This document shows positions 15,827 through 22,387 of a stretch of 33,379 bases of DNA, piece by piece. The notes under the pieces were generated by a model. That model saw only the letters and a program-made list of their open reading frames with translations, had not been told where the DNA came from and did no database searches. Within the stretch, counting starts at the first letter, position 1, and each line of letters begins with the position of its first letter. Location of the stretch: positions 1 to 33,379 of the forward strand of contig JACQWQ010000055.1 in NCBI GenBank assembly GCA_016209205.1, written 5' to 3'. The position numbers and the translations under genes are program-made. Source of the stretch: Chloroflexota bacterium (GTDB lineage Bacteria; Chloroflexota; Anaerolineae; UBA4142; SHND01).

Positions 15827-16843
15827 ATGTTTAGACGACGATTGGGACGCAGCGGGATTCAAGTAAGCGCCCTGGGACTCGGTTGTATGGAGATCGGGGG
15901 CAAAATGAAAGACGACGAGAGGTATCTGCTGGACGCCTCCGCGAACGAGAAACAGCCCATCCTCTTTCTCGGCGATGTGGATGACGCGCAATCCATTCGC
16001 ACCATTCATCACGCGCTGGATGCCGGGATTGATTTCTTTGATACCGCCCCTGCTTATGGGGCAGGTCACAGTGAACGGCTCCTTGGACGCGCCCTCGCAG
16101 CAAGACGCGATCAGGCCGTCATCGCCACCAAATTCGGCAAGCCGATTGACGAGGCAGATAACCGGTTCGGGCGCTACGCGAACGAGAGGGACCTTATCGG
16201 CAATATCCGTATGGAGTGTGAAGACAGTCTGCGGCGTCTGGAAACAGATTACATTGACCTGTATCAATATCACCAGATGCATTTTACACTGACGGAATTT
16301 GCCGCAGAGGTCATCGAGATTCTCGAATCGCTGGTGACAGAGGGGAAAATAAGATTTTATGGTTGGAGCACGAACGATCCAGATTGCGCGCGGGTTTTCG
16401 CGCGGGGCGCGCATTGCACCGCGATTCAACACGGCTTGAATGTGATCTGGGATGCGCCCGAGCGCTTGGCGGTCTGCAATGAATTCGATCAGGCGAGTAT
16501 TGCGCGCGGCATCCTCGGCATGGGGGCTTTGACTGGTAAATATACTCTTGAGAATTACAAATCTCTGCTTTCGGCGGAGGATTTCCGAAGTAGGAATGAT
16601 TCTTTTTTTATTTCGGTGCTTGAGAAGCTGGAGAAGGTTCGGGACATTCTGACCAGTGATGGCAGAACCTTGTCGCAGGGCGCGCTGGCGTGGGTGTGGG
16701 CGCGCAGCGATCGGACGATTCCCCTCACCGGTTTCAGAACCTCTGCGCAAGTCGAGGAAAACATCGCCGGCTGTGATTTCGGTCCGCTCACGGTCGAGCA
16801 AATGCAGCAGATCGAGCTCTTGCTGGAGCGGGTTCCGACATAA
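15827..16843 (+). CDS. Aldo/keto reductase
   Basis: The protein has 338 aa, an NAD(P)H-dependent TIM-barrel reductase of carbonyl compounds. The catalytic tetrad is complete: D72 (DFFDTAPAYG), Y77, K102 (ATKFGKP) and H149 (YQYHQMH). The cofactor-binding tail is present (LSQGALAWVWAR, then IPLTGFRTSAQVEEN). There is an insertion near residues 25-50 relative to short members. The substrate is unknown. Ribosome-binding site aaagg precedes ATG 15827 by 8 nt. The gene starts 12 nt after the APH remnant. Confidence 0.9.
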   Translation: MFRRRLGRSGIQVSALGLGCMEIGGKMKDDERYLLDASANEKQPILFLGDVDDAQSIRTIHHALDAGIDFFDTAPAYGAGHSERLLGRALAARRDQAVIATKFGKPIDEADNRFGRYANERDLIGNIRMECEDSLRRLETDYIDLYQYHQMHFTLTEFAAEVIEILESLVTEGKIRFYGWSTNDPDCARVFARGAHCTAIQHGLNVIWDAPERLAVCNEFDQASIARGILGMGALTGKYTLENYKSLLSAEDFRSRNDSFFISVLEKLEKVRDILTSDGRTLSQGALAWVWARSDRTIPLTGFRTSAQVEENIAGCDFGPLTVEQMQQIELLLERVPT

Positions 16844-16865
16844 AGCGTTTGACCGCAGGTAAGAA

Positions 16866-16928
16866 CACTCGAACTACCGTGAGCAAGCGGGCTGGTTCGA
16901 GTGTATCTTTTTCTTGTGCAATCTCGTC
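16866..16928 (+). promoter_or_regulatory. ECF-type promoter motif, copy C, with overlapping dyad
   Basis: TGTATC (16902-16907), 17 nt, CGTC (16925-16928). The dyad CACTCGAAC (16866-16874) / GTTCGAGTG (16895-16903) overlaps the -35, as in copy A. The next gene is the thioesterase at 17079. Confidence 0.62.
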
Positions 16929-16983
16929 AGCATAATAGACGTTATGCGGAATAGACAGGATTAACAGACAATGTGGACGTAAA

Positions 16984-17057
16984 CAGGTAAACAGGGAGAC
17001 AACGTAGCAAGTAGACGGGGAAACATGAACCTGTCTACTTGTCTCCCTGTTTACCTG
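16984..17057. repeat. 19-bp inverted repeat in the thioesterase leader
   Basis: 16984-17002 and 17039-17057 are perfect reverse complements, and 17008-17015 pairs with 17033-17040 as an alternative inner stem. It would form a strong hairpin 21 nt before the start codon. It is built of aaacaggtaaacaggg-type units. Confidence 0.85.
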
Positions 17058-17078
17058 CTACAATGTCGAAAGAAAAGA

Positions 17079-17573
17079 ATGGAAATCAATCAGCCGGGCT
17101 ATTTGCCCACGTACGATGAATGCTATGTGTGCGGTCAGCATCACCCGCGCGGTCTGCGCGCTCGTTTCTTTGCCAACACCGACGGCACAGTCCAACTCGA
17201 ATTCAAGCCGGAACCTACGCAGACGGGCTATGCAGGGTTGGTTCACGGTGGAGTAATCAGCGCGTTGTTCGACGAGCTCCTGGGGTGGCCCATCGTCCTG
17301 CAGACCGGGCGGATGTTCTTGACAGGCGAGCTCACCGTTCGGTTTGTCAAGCCGACTCCAGCGGGTCGCTCCTACCTTGCCCGAGCTCACTCGGGTACCA
17401 GCCGGGGTCGCTTTTGGGAGAATGAGGGCGACCTCCGCGACGATAGCGGCGAGATTTACGCCAAGGCACAGGGCAAGTACTTTGTGCTCTCCGACGAACA
17501 AACGGCGGTGGTCGTCGAAAAGCTCACGTATCAGCCCGGTGACTTGGCGGTGCTGCGTTCCACCAAGACCTGA
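17079..17573 (+). CDS. PaaI-type hotdog-fold thioesterase
   Basis: The protein has 164 aa. The hotdog core is visible: CYVCGQHHPRGL near the start, then GYAGLVHGGVISALFDELLGW (helix with the catalytic acidic residue, D/E) and a strand LTGELTVRFVKPTPAGR. This type hydrolyses acyl-CoA thioesters in the cytoplasm. An in-frame ATG at 17025 exists, but it lies inside the inverted repeat, so ATG 17079 (MEINQPGYLP), preceded by gaaagaaaag, is preferred. The last codons (K-T-stop) are encoded by the left arm of a 102-bp palindromic repeat. Possibly transcribed from ECF-type copy C. Confidence 0.83.
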   Translation: MEINQPGYLPTYDECYVCGQHHPRGLRARFFANTDGTVQLEFKPEPTQTGYAGLVHGGVISALFDELLGWPIVLQTGRMFLTGELTVRFVKPTPAGRSYLARAHSGTSRGRFWENEGDLRDDSGEIYAKAQGKYFVLSDEQTAVVVEKLTYQPGDLAVLRSTKT

Positions 17574-17667
17574 CAGGTTTCTAAAACGGTCGCGTCACAT
17601 ATCTCATTCGCGATGTACATAACCGTTGCGAGACGTGAAACTTTTGTGTCAAAAACCTGTCAGGTCT
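17566..17667. repeat. 102-bp palindromic repeat, copy 2
   Basis: Arms AGACCTGACAGGTTT (17566-17580) and AAACCTGTCAGGTCT (17653-17667) are identical to copy 1, with the same total length. The interior shares ctaMaac...cgtc...catat...cgcgatgtaca with copy 1. The left arm contains the thioesterase stop codon. Confidence 0.85.
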
Positions 17668-17765
17668 GGATATGACAAACTCTGTTTGGTTGGTACACAA
17701 TCTGGAACGAATGGGCATCTCAGGGTTGATAAGTATAACGATCCACATTAGCGATGGGAGCCGCG

Positions 17766-18218
17766 ATGGTTGATTTTGATCTGCGTGACATTCATTTCCT
17801 TGATGCGGACGAGGAATGGGTCGCACGCGTGGCAAACGAATGGGGCGAAAAAGCTGCCCGCCATATACACATCACGGACGGATTCTCGATTGCCGCTGTT
17901 CACAAGGAACTGCTGGTTGGTCTCATTGCGGTACAGTGGCGAACGTTGCCCCAGCCGCTCTTGGAAACGCATGACGCGTACATTGATTTCCTGGAAGTAC
18001 GAAAAGAATATAGGCGACGGGGTATCGCTCGTCATCTAATCGAGTTGGCAGAGGAACGTTCGCGAAAGGAAAATGTGTACCAGTTGCGCGCGTGGAGTTC
18101 CGAAGACAAGACGCAGGCAATTCCGATGTGGCAAGCGCTGGGATTTGGTCTGTGCCCGGCAAAGACTTGGGCACAGGGGCAAGAAGTGAGAGGATACTTT
18201 GTCGCGAAGGTGCTCTGA
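17766..18218 (+). CDS. GNAT family N-acetyltransferase
   Basis: The protein has 150 aa. The acetyl-CoA-binding motif is RKEYRRRGIARHLIELAEE (R/QxxGxG/A form), preceded by strand YIDFLEV and followed by YQLRAWSSEDKTQAIPMWQALGF, the usual motif B with an alpha-helix and GF. It acetylates an unknown small molecule or peptide. ATG 17766 is preferred to ATG 17754 because ggga lies 7-10 nt before it. It is probably the first gene of a three-gene unit with the membrane protein and ECF sigma gene. Confidence 0.85.
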   Translation: MVDFDLRDIHFLDADEEWVARVANEWGEKAARHIHITDGFSIAAVHKELLVGLIAVQWRTLPQPLLETHDAYIDFLEVRKEYRRRGIARHLIELAEERSRKENVYQLRAWSSEDKTQAIPMWQALGFGLCPAKTWAQGQEVRGYFVAKVL

Positions 18219-18248
18219 AAGCAAATTCTTGCAGGGAAAAGAGAAAAA

Positions 18249-18596
18249 ATGGACAATACAATAAATTGGAACCGAAATGTCGTGACGATGGGATGGAGCG
18301 CGTTGTTTATCTGGTGGGGTACGGTGATAATGGTTGATCCCTTGACTATCGGCATGGGCGCAATCGGCACCGGTCTGATTGTGCTCGGCGTGAATGCGGC
18401 GCGCTGGCTGAAAGGGATCCCTATGCGACGCTCGACGACGGCAATCGGGATCGTCGCGCTCGCGTGGGGCGCTCTGGATGTAGTCTTCGATCCGCGTTTC
18501 GAATCGTCATTCGCCATGCTGCTGATCGTGATTGGTGTGGTATTGCTGGCGTCCCTGCTGACACAACCAATACCGGAGGACGCACGCCCGCAGTAA
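18249..18596 (+). CDS. Small integral membrane protein next to ECF sigma gene
   Basis: The protein has 115 aa with about four hydrophobic helices (GWSALFIWWGTVIMV, GMGAIGTGLIVLGVNAA, TAIGIVALAWGALDVVF, AMLLIVIGVVLLASLL). No known domain is recognised. It lies 30 nt after the GNAT gene (ribosome-binding site aggga) and 61 nt before the sigma gene. Its position makes it a candidate membrane partner of the sigma factor, but it lacks a cytoplasmic zinc anti-sigma motif, so that role is only inference. Confidence 0.75.
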   Translation: MDNTINWNRNVVTMGWSALFIWWGTVIMVDPLTIGMGAIGTGLIVLGVNAARWLKGIPMRRSTTAIGIVALAWGALDVVFDPRFESSFAMLLIVIGVVLLASLLTQPIPEDARPQ

Positions 18597-18657
18597 TCGC
18601 AGCAGACGGCGTGCAGCGTCTGCGAGCTTTTGTAATGTTTTCGAATGAGGTCAAGCC

Positions 18658-19221
18658 ATGAGTGAAGGCGTTTTGGATTTTCAGACAATCCATGCGGACT
18701 TTCGTCCCAAAATACAGCGCTATCTCACACGACTGGTTGGCGTGTACGAGGCAGAAGACCTGACCCAAGAAGTCTTGATCCGAATCAGCCAGTCCTTGCA
18801 CACCTTTCGCGGCGAGTCCAAATTGTCTACGTGGGTCTATCGCATTGCCACCAATGCTGCCCTGGATCGGCTGCGCGCCCCATCTTTCAAGCGCACCATC
18901 CAAAATGAACTGTCGGACGTTTCCCATGCAAGTGAGCGCGCGTGCGCGGAGCAAGACGTACTGACAGGGGGTGCGCTCGCGTCGCTAGAGCAGCAACTCT
19001 TTCGGAAGGAAAGATCTGAATGTTATCGGGATTATATCGAAAACCTGCCGTTGAATTATCGAATGGTGGTCGCGCTCAGTGAATTCGAAGAGTTGGCGGC
19101 GAACGAGATTGCCGAAATTCTCGGTCTGAGTTTGGATGTAGTCAAAATCCGTCTGCACCGTGGAAGGGCGCGGCTGCTGCAAGAGCTCAAAGCGCATTGC
19201 AAAGCGGAGGATTGGCTGTAG
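18658..19221 (+). CDS. ECF-type RNA polymerase sigma factor
   Basis: The protein has 187 aa. Sigma region 2 spans about residues 10-80 (YEAEDLTQEVLIRI, then GESKLSTWVYRIATNAALDRLR). Region 4 is at about 125-180 (NLPLNYRMVVAL, then ELAANEIAEILGLSLDVVKIRLHRGRARL). There is no region 3 and no C-terminal extension. ECF factors redirect RNA polymerase to a few promoters, usually released from a membrane or soluble anti-sigma factor; no canonical anti-sigma gene is adjacent. Ribosome-binding site gagg is 8 nt before ATG 18658. Four promoter-like TGTATC-N17-CGTC sites lie within 10 kb, one directly downstream. Confidence 0.92.
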   Translation: MSEGVLDFQTIHADFRPKIQRYLTRLVGVYEAEDLTQEVLIRISQSLHTFRGESKLSTWVYRIATNAALDRLRAPSFKRTIQNELSDVSHASERACAEQDVLTGGALASLEQQLFRKERSECYRDYIENLPLNYRMVVALSEFEELAANEIAEILGLSLDVVKIRLHRGRARLLQELKAHCKAEDWL

Positions 19222-19245
19222 CGCAGATTCCTGATTGACCTACGG

Positions 19246-19314
19246 CAAGACCTTCGAGGTTTCCGTCGCGACCGCGCGAATGACGCACATCGTTCGAAAA
19301 CCTCAAAGGTCTTG
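19246..19314. repeat. Short AGACCT-type palindromic repeat
   Basis: caagaccttcgaggtttc (19246-19263) pairs imperfectly with gaaaacctcaaaggtcttg (19296-19314). The interior is 69 bp in all. The arm pattern is the same as in the 102-bp family (AGACCT-nnn-AGGTTT). It lies 24 nt after the sigma gene stop. Confidence 0.65.
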
Positions 19315-19329
19315 ACTCGCAAGGGAAAG

Positions 19330-19356
19330 TGTATCTTTTCCCCCGCGGCTTTCGTC
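19330..19356 (+). promoter_or_regulatory. ECF-type promoter motif, copy D
   Basis: TGTATC (19330-19335), 17 nt, CGTC (19353-19356), followed by TACAAG, as in copy B. It lies 27 nt before the ATG of the MFS fragment and 108 nt after the sigma gene. Confidence 0.65.
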
Positions 19357-19383
19357 TACAAGAATAAAAAGAACGGATAGCTC

Positions 19384-19547
19384 ATGATCGAGACGATAGG
19401 GCGTTCCAAAATCAGCAGCACGTGGATTTTTGCAATTGTCTGGTTCGGACAGGTGGTCTCATTTATTGGCTCTGGCTTGACCAGTTTCGCATTGGGCGTG
19501 CAAGTCTATCAAACGAGCGGGTCCATCACACAGTTCGCGCTGCCCAG
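19384..19547 (+). pseudogene. MFS exporter N-terminal fragment
   Basis: About 53 residues (SSTWIFAIVWFGQVVSFIG, LTSFALGVQVYQTSGSITQFAL) match helix 1-2 of MFS_3/EntS-like exporters of about 420 aa. Homology ends at 'TQFAL', where a palindromic element begins. The rest of the gene is absent; a broken - strand methyltransferase gene follows instead. Confidence 0.75.
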
Positions 19548-19615
19548 AGACCCCAAGTGTTTTTCAGCAATATCGCTCATCGAGTCGCGCGCTGCGGCAA
19601 AAACACTTGGGGTCT
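19548..19615. repeat. 17-bp inverted repeat element at the MFS break
   Basis: AGACCCCAAGTGTTTTT (19548-19564) and AAAAACACTTGGGGTCT (19599-19615) are perfect reverse complements around a 34-nt interior. Ends begin AGACC and finish GGTCT, as in the other palindromic elements. Confidence 0.85.
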
Positions 19616-19653
19616 TGGGACTTGCGCCCTACCTTTTTTATTGACCCGGTTTA

Positions 19654-19799
19654 CAATACCTTCGCCAATTCCCCTTCGCTCGCGCGGGATTGCTCGGATG
19701 TATTTCATCCGCTGAACTGCATCCGAGTAATCCCGATGGGAAATCGCGGATTACAAATCCGCCGCGAGCGAGGAAAAAATCGTTTTGGCGAAGGTATTG
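19654..19799. repeat. Nested inverted repeat at the 3' end of arsM
   Basis: Outer arms 19654-19668 (caataccttcgccaa) and 19785-19799 are perfect. An inner hairpin pairs 19685-19700 with 19720-19735 (15/16). The right outer arm is coding sequence for the end of the arsM pseudogene, so the left arm may be an inverted duplicate of it. Confidence 0.7.
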
Positions 19800-20588
19800 G
19801 GTTTAGTAAAGCGAAAGTGTGCGAGGTAGATCGGAAGTTCCTGTGCGGGGAATTGTTCAAAGAGCCAGTCGAGAAATTCGACGCTGAAAAGCGGGTAAAG
19901 TTTCAGGCGCTCCTTTTCCACCACATCTTTGGTTAGGACTTGCGCATTGGTAAAGCCCGCGTTTTTTGCTTCACGGATTAGCCCTCTCTCCGAGACGGCG
20001 CCGCCGAGTCAGCCCGCAAACGCGGCTTCGCTGTCCAGAACGGAACGCGGCAGCTGCCCATTGACGACGGAATCGGAAAACACCAAGCGCCCGCCGGGTT
20101 TCAGCACGCGATACAATTCCCGAAAGGTCCGCCCTTTTTCGGTGGAGAGGTTGATGACGCCATTCGAAATAATCACATCCACGCTGGCATCTTGAAGCGG
20201 GATTTCTTCCATCGTGCCTTCGAAATTCGACATTCGAGAGACCGAGCATCTTTTGATTGGCGCGGGCGCGCTCGAGCATTTCGGGGGTCATGTCCAAGCC
20301 GATCACGCGTCCATGGGGGCTTGCGCTTTTCGCCGCCAGAAAGGTGTCAATTCCCGCGCCGCTGCCAATATCCAACACAATTTCACCCGGCTGCAAGTCC
20401 GCATAGCGAATCGGATTGCCCAAGCCGAGCGCGTACTCGGTCACAGAAGCAGGCAGCCACGCAATTTCGTCAGGATCGTAGAGACTTGATGCCACGCCCA
20501 AACCATTGGGGACGACCGCGCCATAAGACTCGCGGACAATGCTCTGCGCTTGTTCCTTGGACCATTTTAATTGGGGTTGGGGATCCAT
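19751..20588 (-). pseudogene. arsM: ArsM-like arsenite methyltransferase, frameshifted, with in-frame TGA
   Basis: Conceptual length is about 279 aa. It has an SAM site VLDIGSGAGIDTFLAA and GLDMTPEMLERARAN, then IPLQDASVDVIISNGVINLS, LYRVLKPGGRLVFSD, and after the stop LGGAVSERGLIREAKNAGF and the C-terminal FTKPNTFAKT. It fits class ArsM/UbiE-like enzymes that methylate As(III) with SAM. Two lesions are present. A 2-nt loss near 20220 shifts the frame: restoring cg gives VEFREGTMEE. A TGA at 20009-20011 stands at the conserved catalytic Cys of the (Y/F)-x-GC-x-xGA motif. Start ATG is 20588. It may be dead, or a selenocysteine codon plus an assembly error (see findings). Confidence 0.8.
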
Positions 20589-20726
20589 AGAATCGCACCT
20601 CCTATCGTTCTAATGACCCTTCTCCCAGAAGTTGTATCAAGCACGACGCAAATTCTCCAGTCCAAAAAGTGCTCATTTGGTGTCCATTTATTTCAAAGGC
20701 GTGTCAGGTATTTGGCGTGTCCAAAA

Positions 20727-20754
20727 TTGTTCTCGCCCCTTTCCCATGTATAAT
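20727..20754 (+). promoter_or_regulatory. Promoter of lysA, likely leaderless
   Basis: Perfect -10 TATAAT (20749-20754) with a weak -35 TTGTTC (20727-20732, 16-nt spacer). The -10 ends only 8 nt before ATG 20763, so transcription would start at or very near the A of the start codon. No Shine-Dalgarno is present. Confidence 0.6.
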
Positions 20755-20762
20755 CCTTGCCA

Positions 20763-22085
20763 ATGTCCTGGCAGAACCTGTTTCCCTTCACCGCACGCAC
20801 AAACGACGCACAGCATCTCGAAATCGGCGGCTGCGATGTAACGGAACTCGCGGCCAAGTTTGGCACGCCGCTCTATGTGTATGACGAAACGACGCTGCGC
20901 GCCCAAGCGACGCGTGCGTTAGTCACATTTCGCGCGCATTGGGAAAATGTGACACTGCTCTATGCGACGAAAGCGTATTTCGCTCCGTTTCTCGCGCGCC
21001 TGTATCGCGAACTCGGGCTCGGTCTCGACGTGACGTCGGAGGGCGAAATCGTCATTGCGCGCCGCGCCGGCTTTGACCCCAACACCATCTACGTTCACGG
21101 CAATAACAAATCGCCCGATGAAATTCGTGCGGCGCTTGCGATGGGCGTCACACATTTCGTCGTGGACAATCTCGATGAACTCCCGCTGCTCTCGTCTCTC
21201 GCTTCTCGCCATTCGCCGTTCGCCATCTGCGCTTTGTTCATCCGTCTTTCCCCCAACATTGACGCGCACACGCACCGTTACATGACGACCGGTGTCGCCG
21301 ATTCCAAATTCGGTTTGGGGATCCGCAACGGTATGGCGGAACGCGCCGCGCACGAAATCGCCAAATACGAAAAATTGCAGTTGGTCGGTCTGCATTTTCA
21401 CATCGGCTCGCAAGTGTTTGACGCCGACGCGCTGGGCGACGCGTTGAACGCCGTGTTGGATGTTGCCGCCGAGTGGCGCGCAAAATTCAATTTCGAGTTA
21501 CGCGAATTGAACATCGGCGGCGGGTGGGGCGTGGCGTACAACGACGCGCAGACGACGTTGGACATGGAAACGTTCGCAGAAAATACGACGCGCGCGTTGC
21601 GTGACGGATTGCGCGCACGCGGCTTGGATGAAAAATTGAAATTGCTTGCCGAACCGGGGCGCGCCCTGATTGCGCGCGCCGGCGTCGCGTTGTATCGCGT
21701 CGGTTCCGTCAAAGAAATTCCCGGCGTCCGAACGTACGTTGCCCTCGACGGCGGCATGGGCGACAATGTGCGTCCGGCGCTGTACGGCGCGCAGTATCAA
21801 GCGTATCTCGCGAATCGTTTCGCCGAACCCGCTGCGCGCGAATACGCGCTCGCGGGGCGGTACTGCGAACAAGGCGATGTGTTGATCGAACGCGCCCCGC
21901 TGCCCGAAACGCGCGTCGGCGATCTCGTCGCCATTCCGGTCGCGGGCGCGTATCAACTGCCGCTGGCGTCCAATTACAATCTGATTCCGCGTCCCGCCGT
22001 CGTCGTCGTCCAAAATGGTCGCGCGCGTTTGGTGCGCCGCCGCGAAACGCTTGAGGACATGCTCGCGTGTGACGTGGATGTTTGA
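20763..22085 (+). CDS. lysA: Diaminopimelate decarboxylase
   Basis: The protein has 440 aa. This PLP enzyme converts meso-diaminopimelate to lysine, the last step of lysine synthesis. Landmarks: PLP lysine K70 (YATKAYF), HGNNKSPDEI, FHIGSQ, glycine-rich phosphate loop NIGGGWGVAY, EPGRALIARAG, and substrate residues GRYCEQGD (Cys from the partner subunit) and GAYQLPLASNYN. All regions are complete. The upstream TTG at 20757 is rejected in favour of ATG 20763. It is monocistronic, with no other lysine genes nearby. Confidence 0.93.
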   Translation: MSWQNLFPFTARTNDAQHLEIGGCDVTELAAKFGTPLYVYDETTLRAQATRALVTFRAHWENVTLLYATKAYFAPFLARLYRELGLGLDVTSEGEIVIARRAGFDPNTIYVHGNNKSPDEIRAALAMGVTHFVVDNLDELPLLSSLASRHSPFAICALFIRLSPNIDAHTHRYMTTGVADSKFGLGIRNGMAERAAHEIAKYEKLQLVGLHFHIGSQVFDADALGDALNAVLDVAAEWRAKFNFELRELNIGGGWGVAYNDAQTTLDMETFAENTTRALRDGLRARGLDEKLKLLAEPGRALIARAGVALYRVGSVKEIPGVRTYVALDGGMGDNVRPALYGAQYQAYLANRFAEPAAREYALAGRYCEQGDVLIERAPLPETRVGDLVAIPVAGAYQLPLASNYNLIPRPAVVVVQNGRARLVRRRETLEDMLACDVDV

Positions 22086-22100
22086 CACAGTATGTGACAA

Positions 22101-22326
22101 TTGTCATTTCGAACGGAACGTAGTGGAGTGAGAAATCTGGGTAAAACCGAGATTTCGCCGACGAACTGCGTCGGAGCATCCGCTGCTCAGAACTTGGCAG
22201 GAGGGTGTCATATCGAACCACTGCTGCGAGCGAAGCGTGGCAGGCTCCATGAGATATCTCACTCCGTTCGATATGACAGTTCTCCGCCCACACAGCCCCC
22301 GCGGGGTTGACCATCTCGAAATGACA
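22101..22326. repeat. Nested inverted-repeat element (226 bp)
   Basis: Outer ends TTGTCATTTCGA (22101-22112) and TCGAAATGACAA (22315-22326) are perfect reverse complements, as are inner arms TGTCATATCGAAC (22206-22218) and GTTCGATATGACA (22266-22278). A 31-nt stretch (22206-22236) recurs exactly at the very end of the window. It occupies most of the 22086-22387 gap; no gene is seen in it. Confidence 0.8.
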
Positions 22327-22387
22327 AACCCCAAAATCGTGATGTACAGTGACAGTATTTCTCTCCACTTCCGGCATCGAGAATAAA

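Noticed and set aside
16842..16947. Possible third attC site (cataaagcgtttgac ... gacGTTATGC)
   Set aside because: No RYYYAAC box, the R' box deviates, and no inner stem with an extrahelical base; the stretch is better explained by ECF-type copy C.
19607..19936. Open frame of about 109 codons on the + strand
   Set aside because: It crosses two inverted repeats and runs antisense to the arsM C-terminus; no family resemblance.
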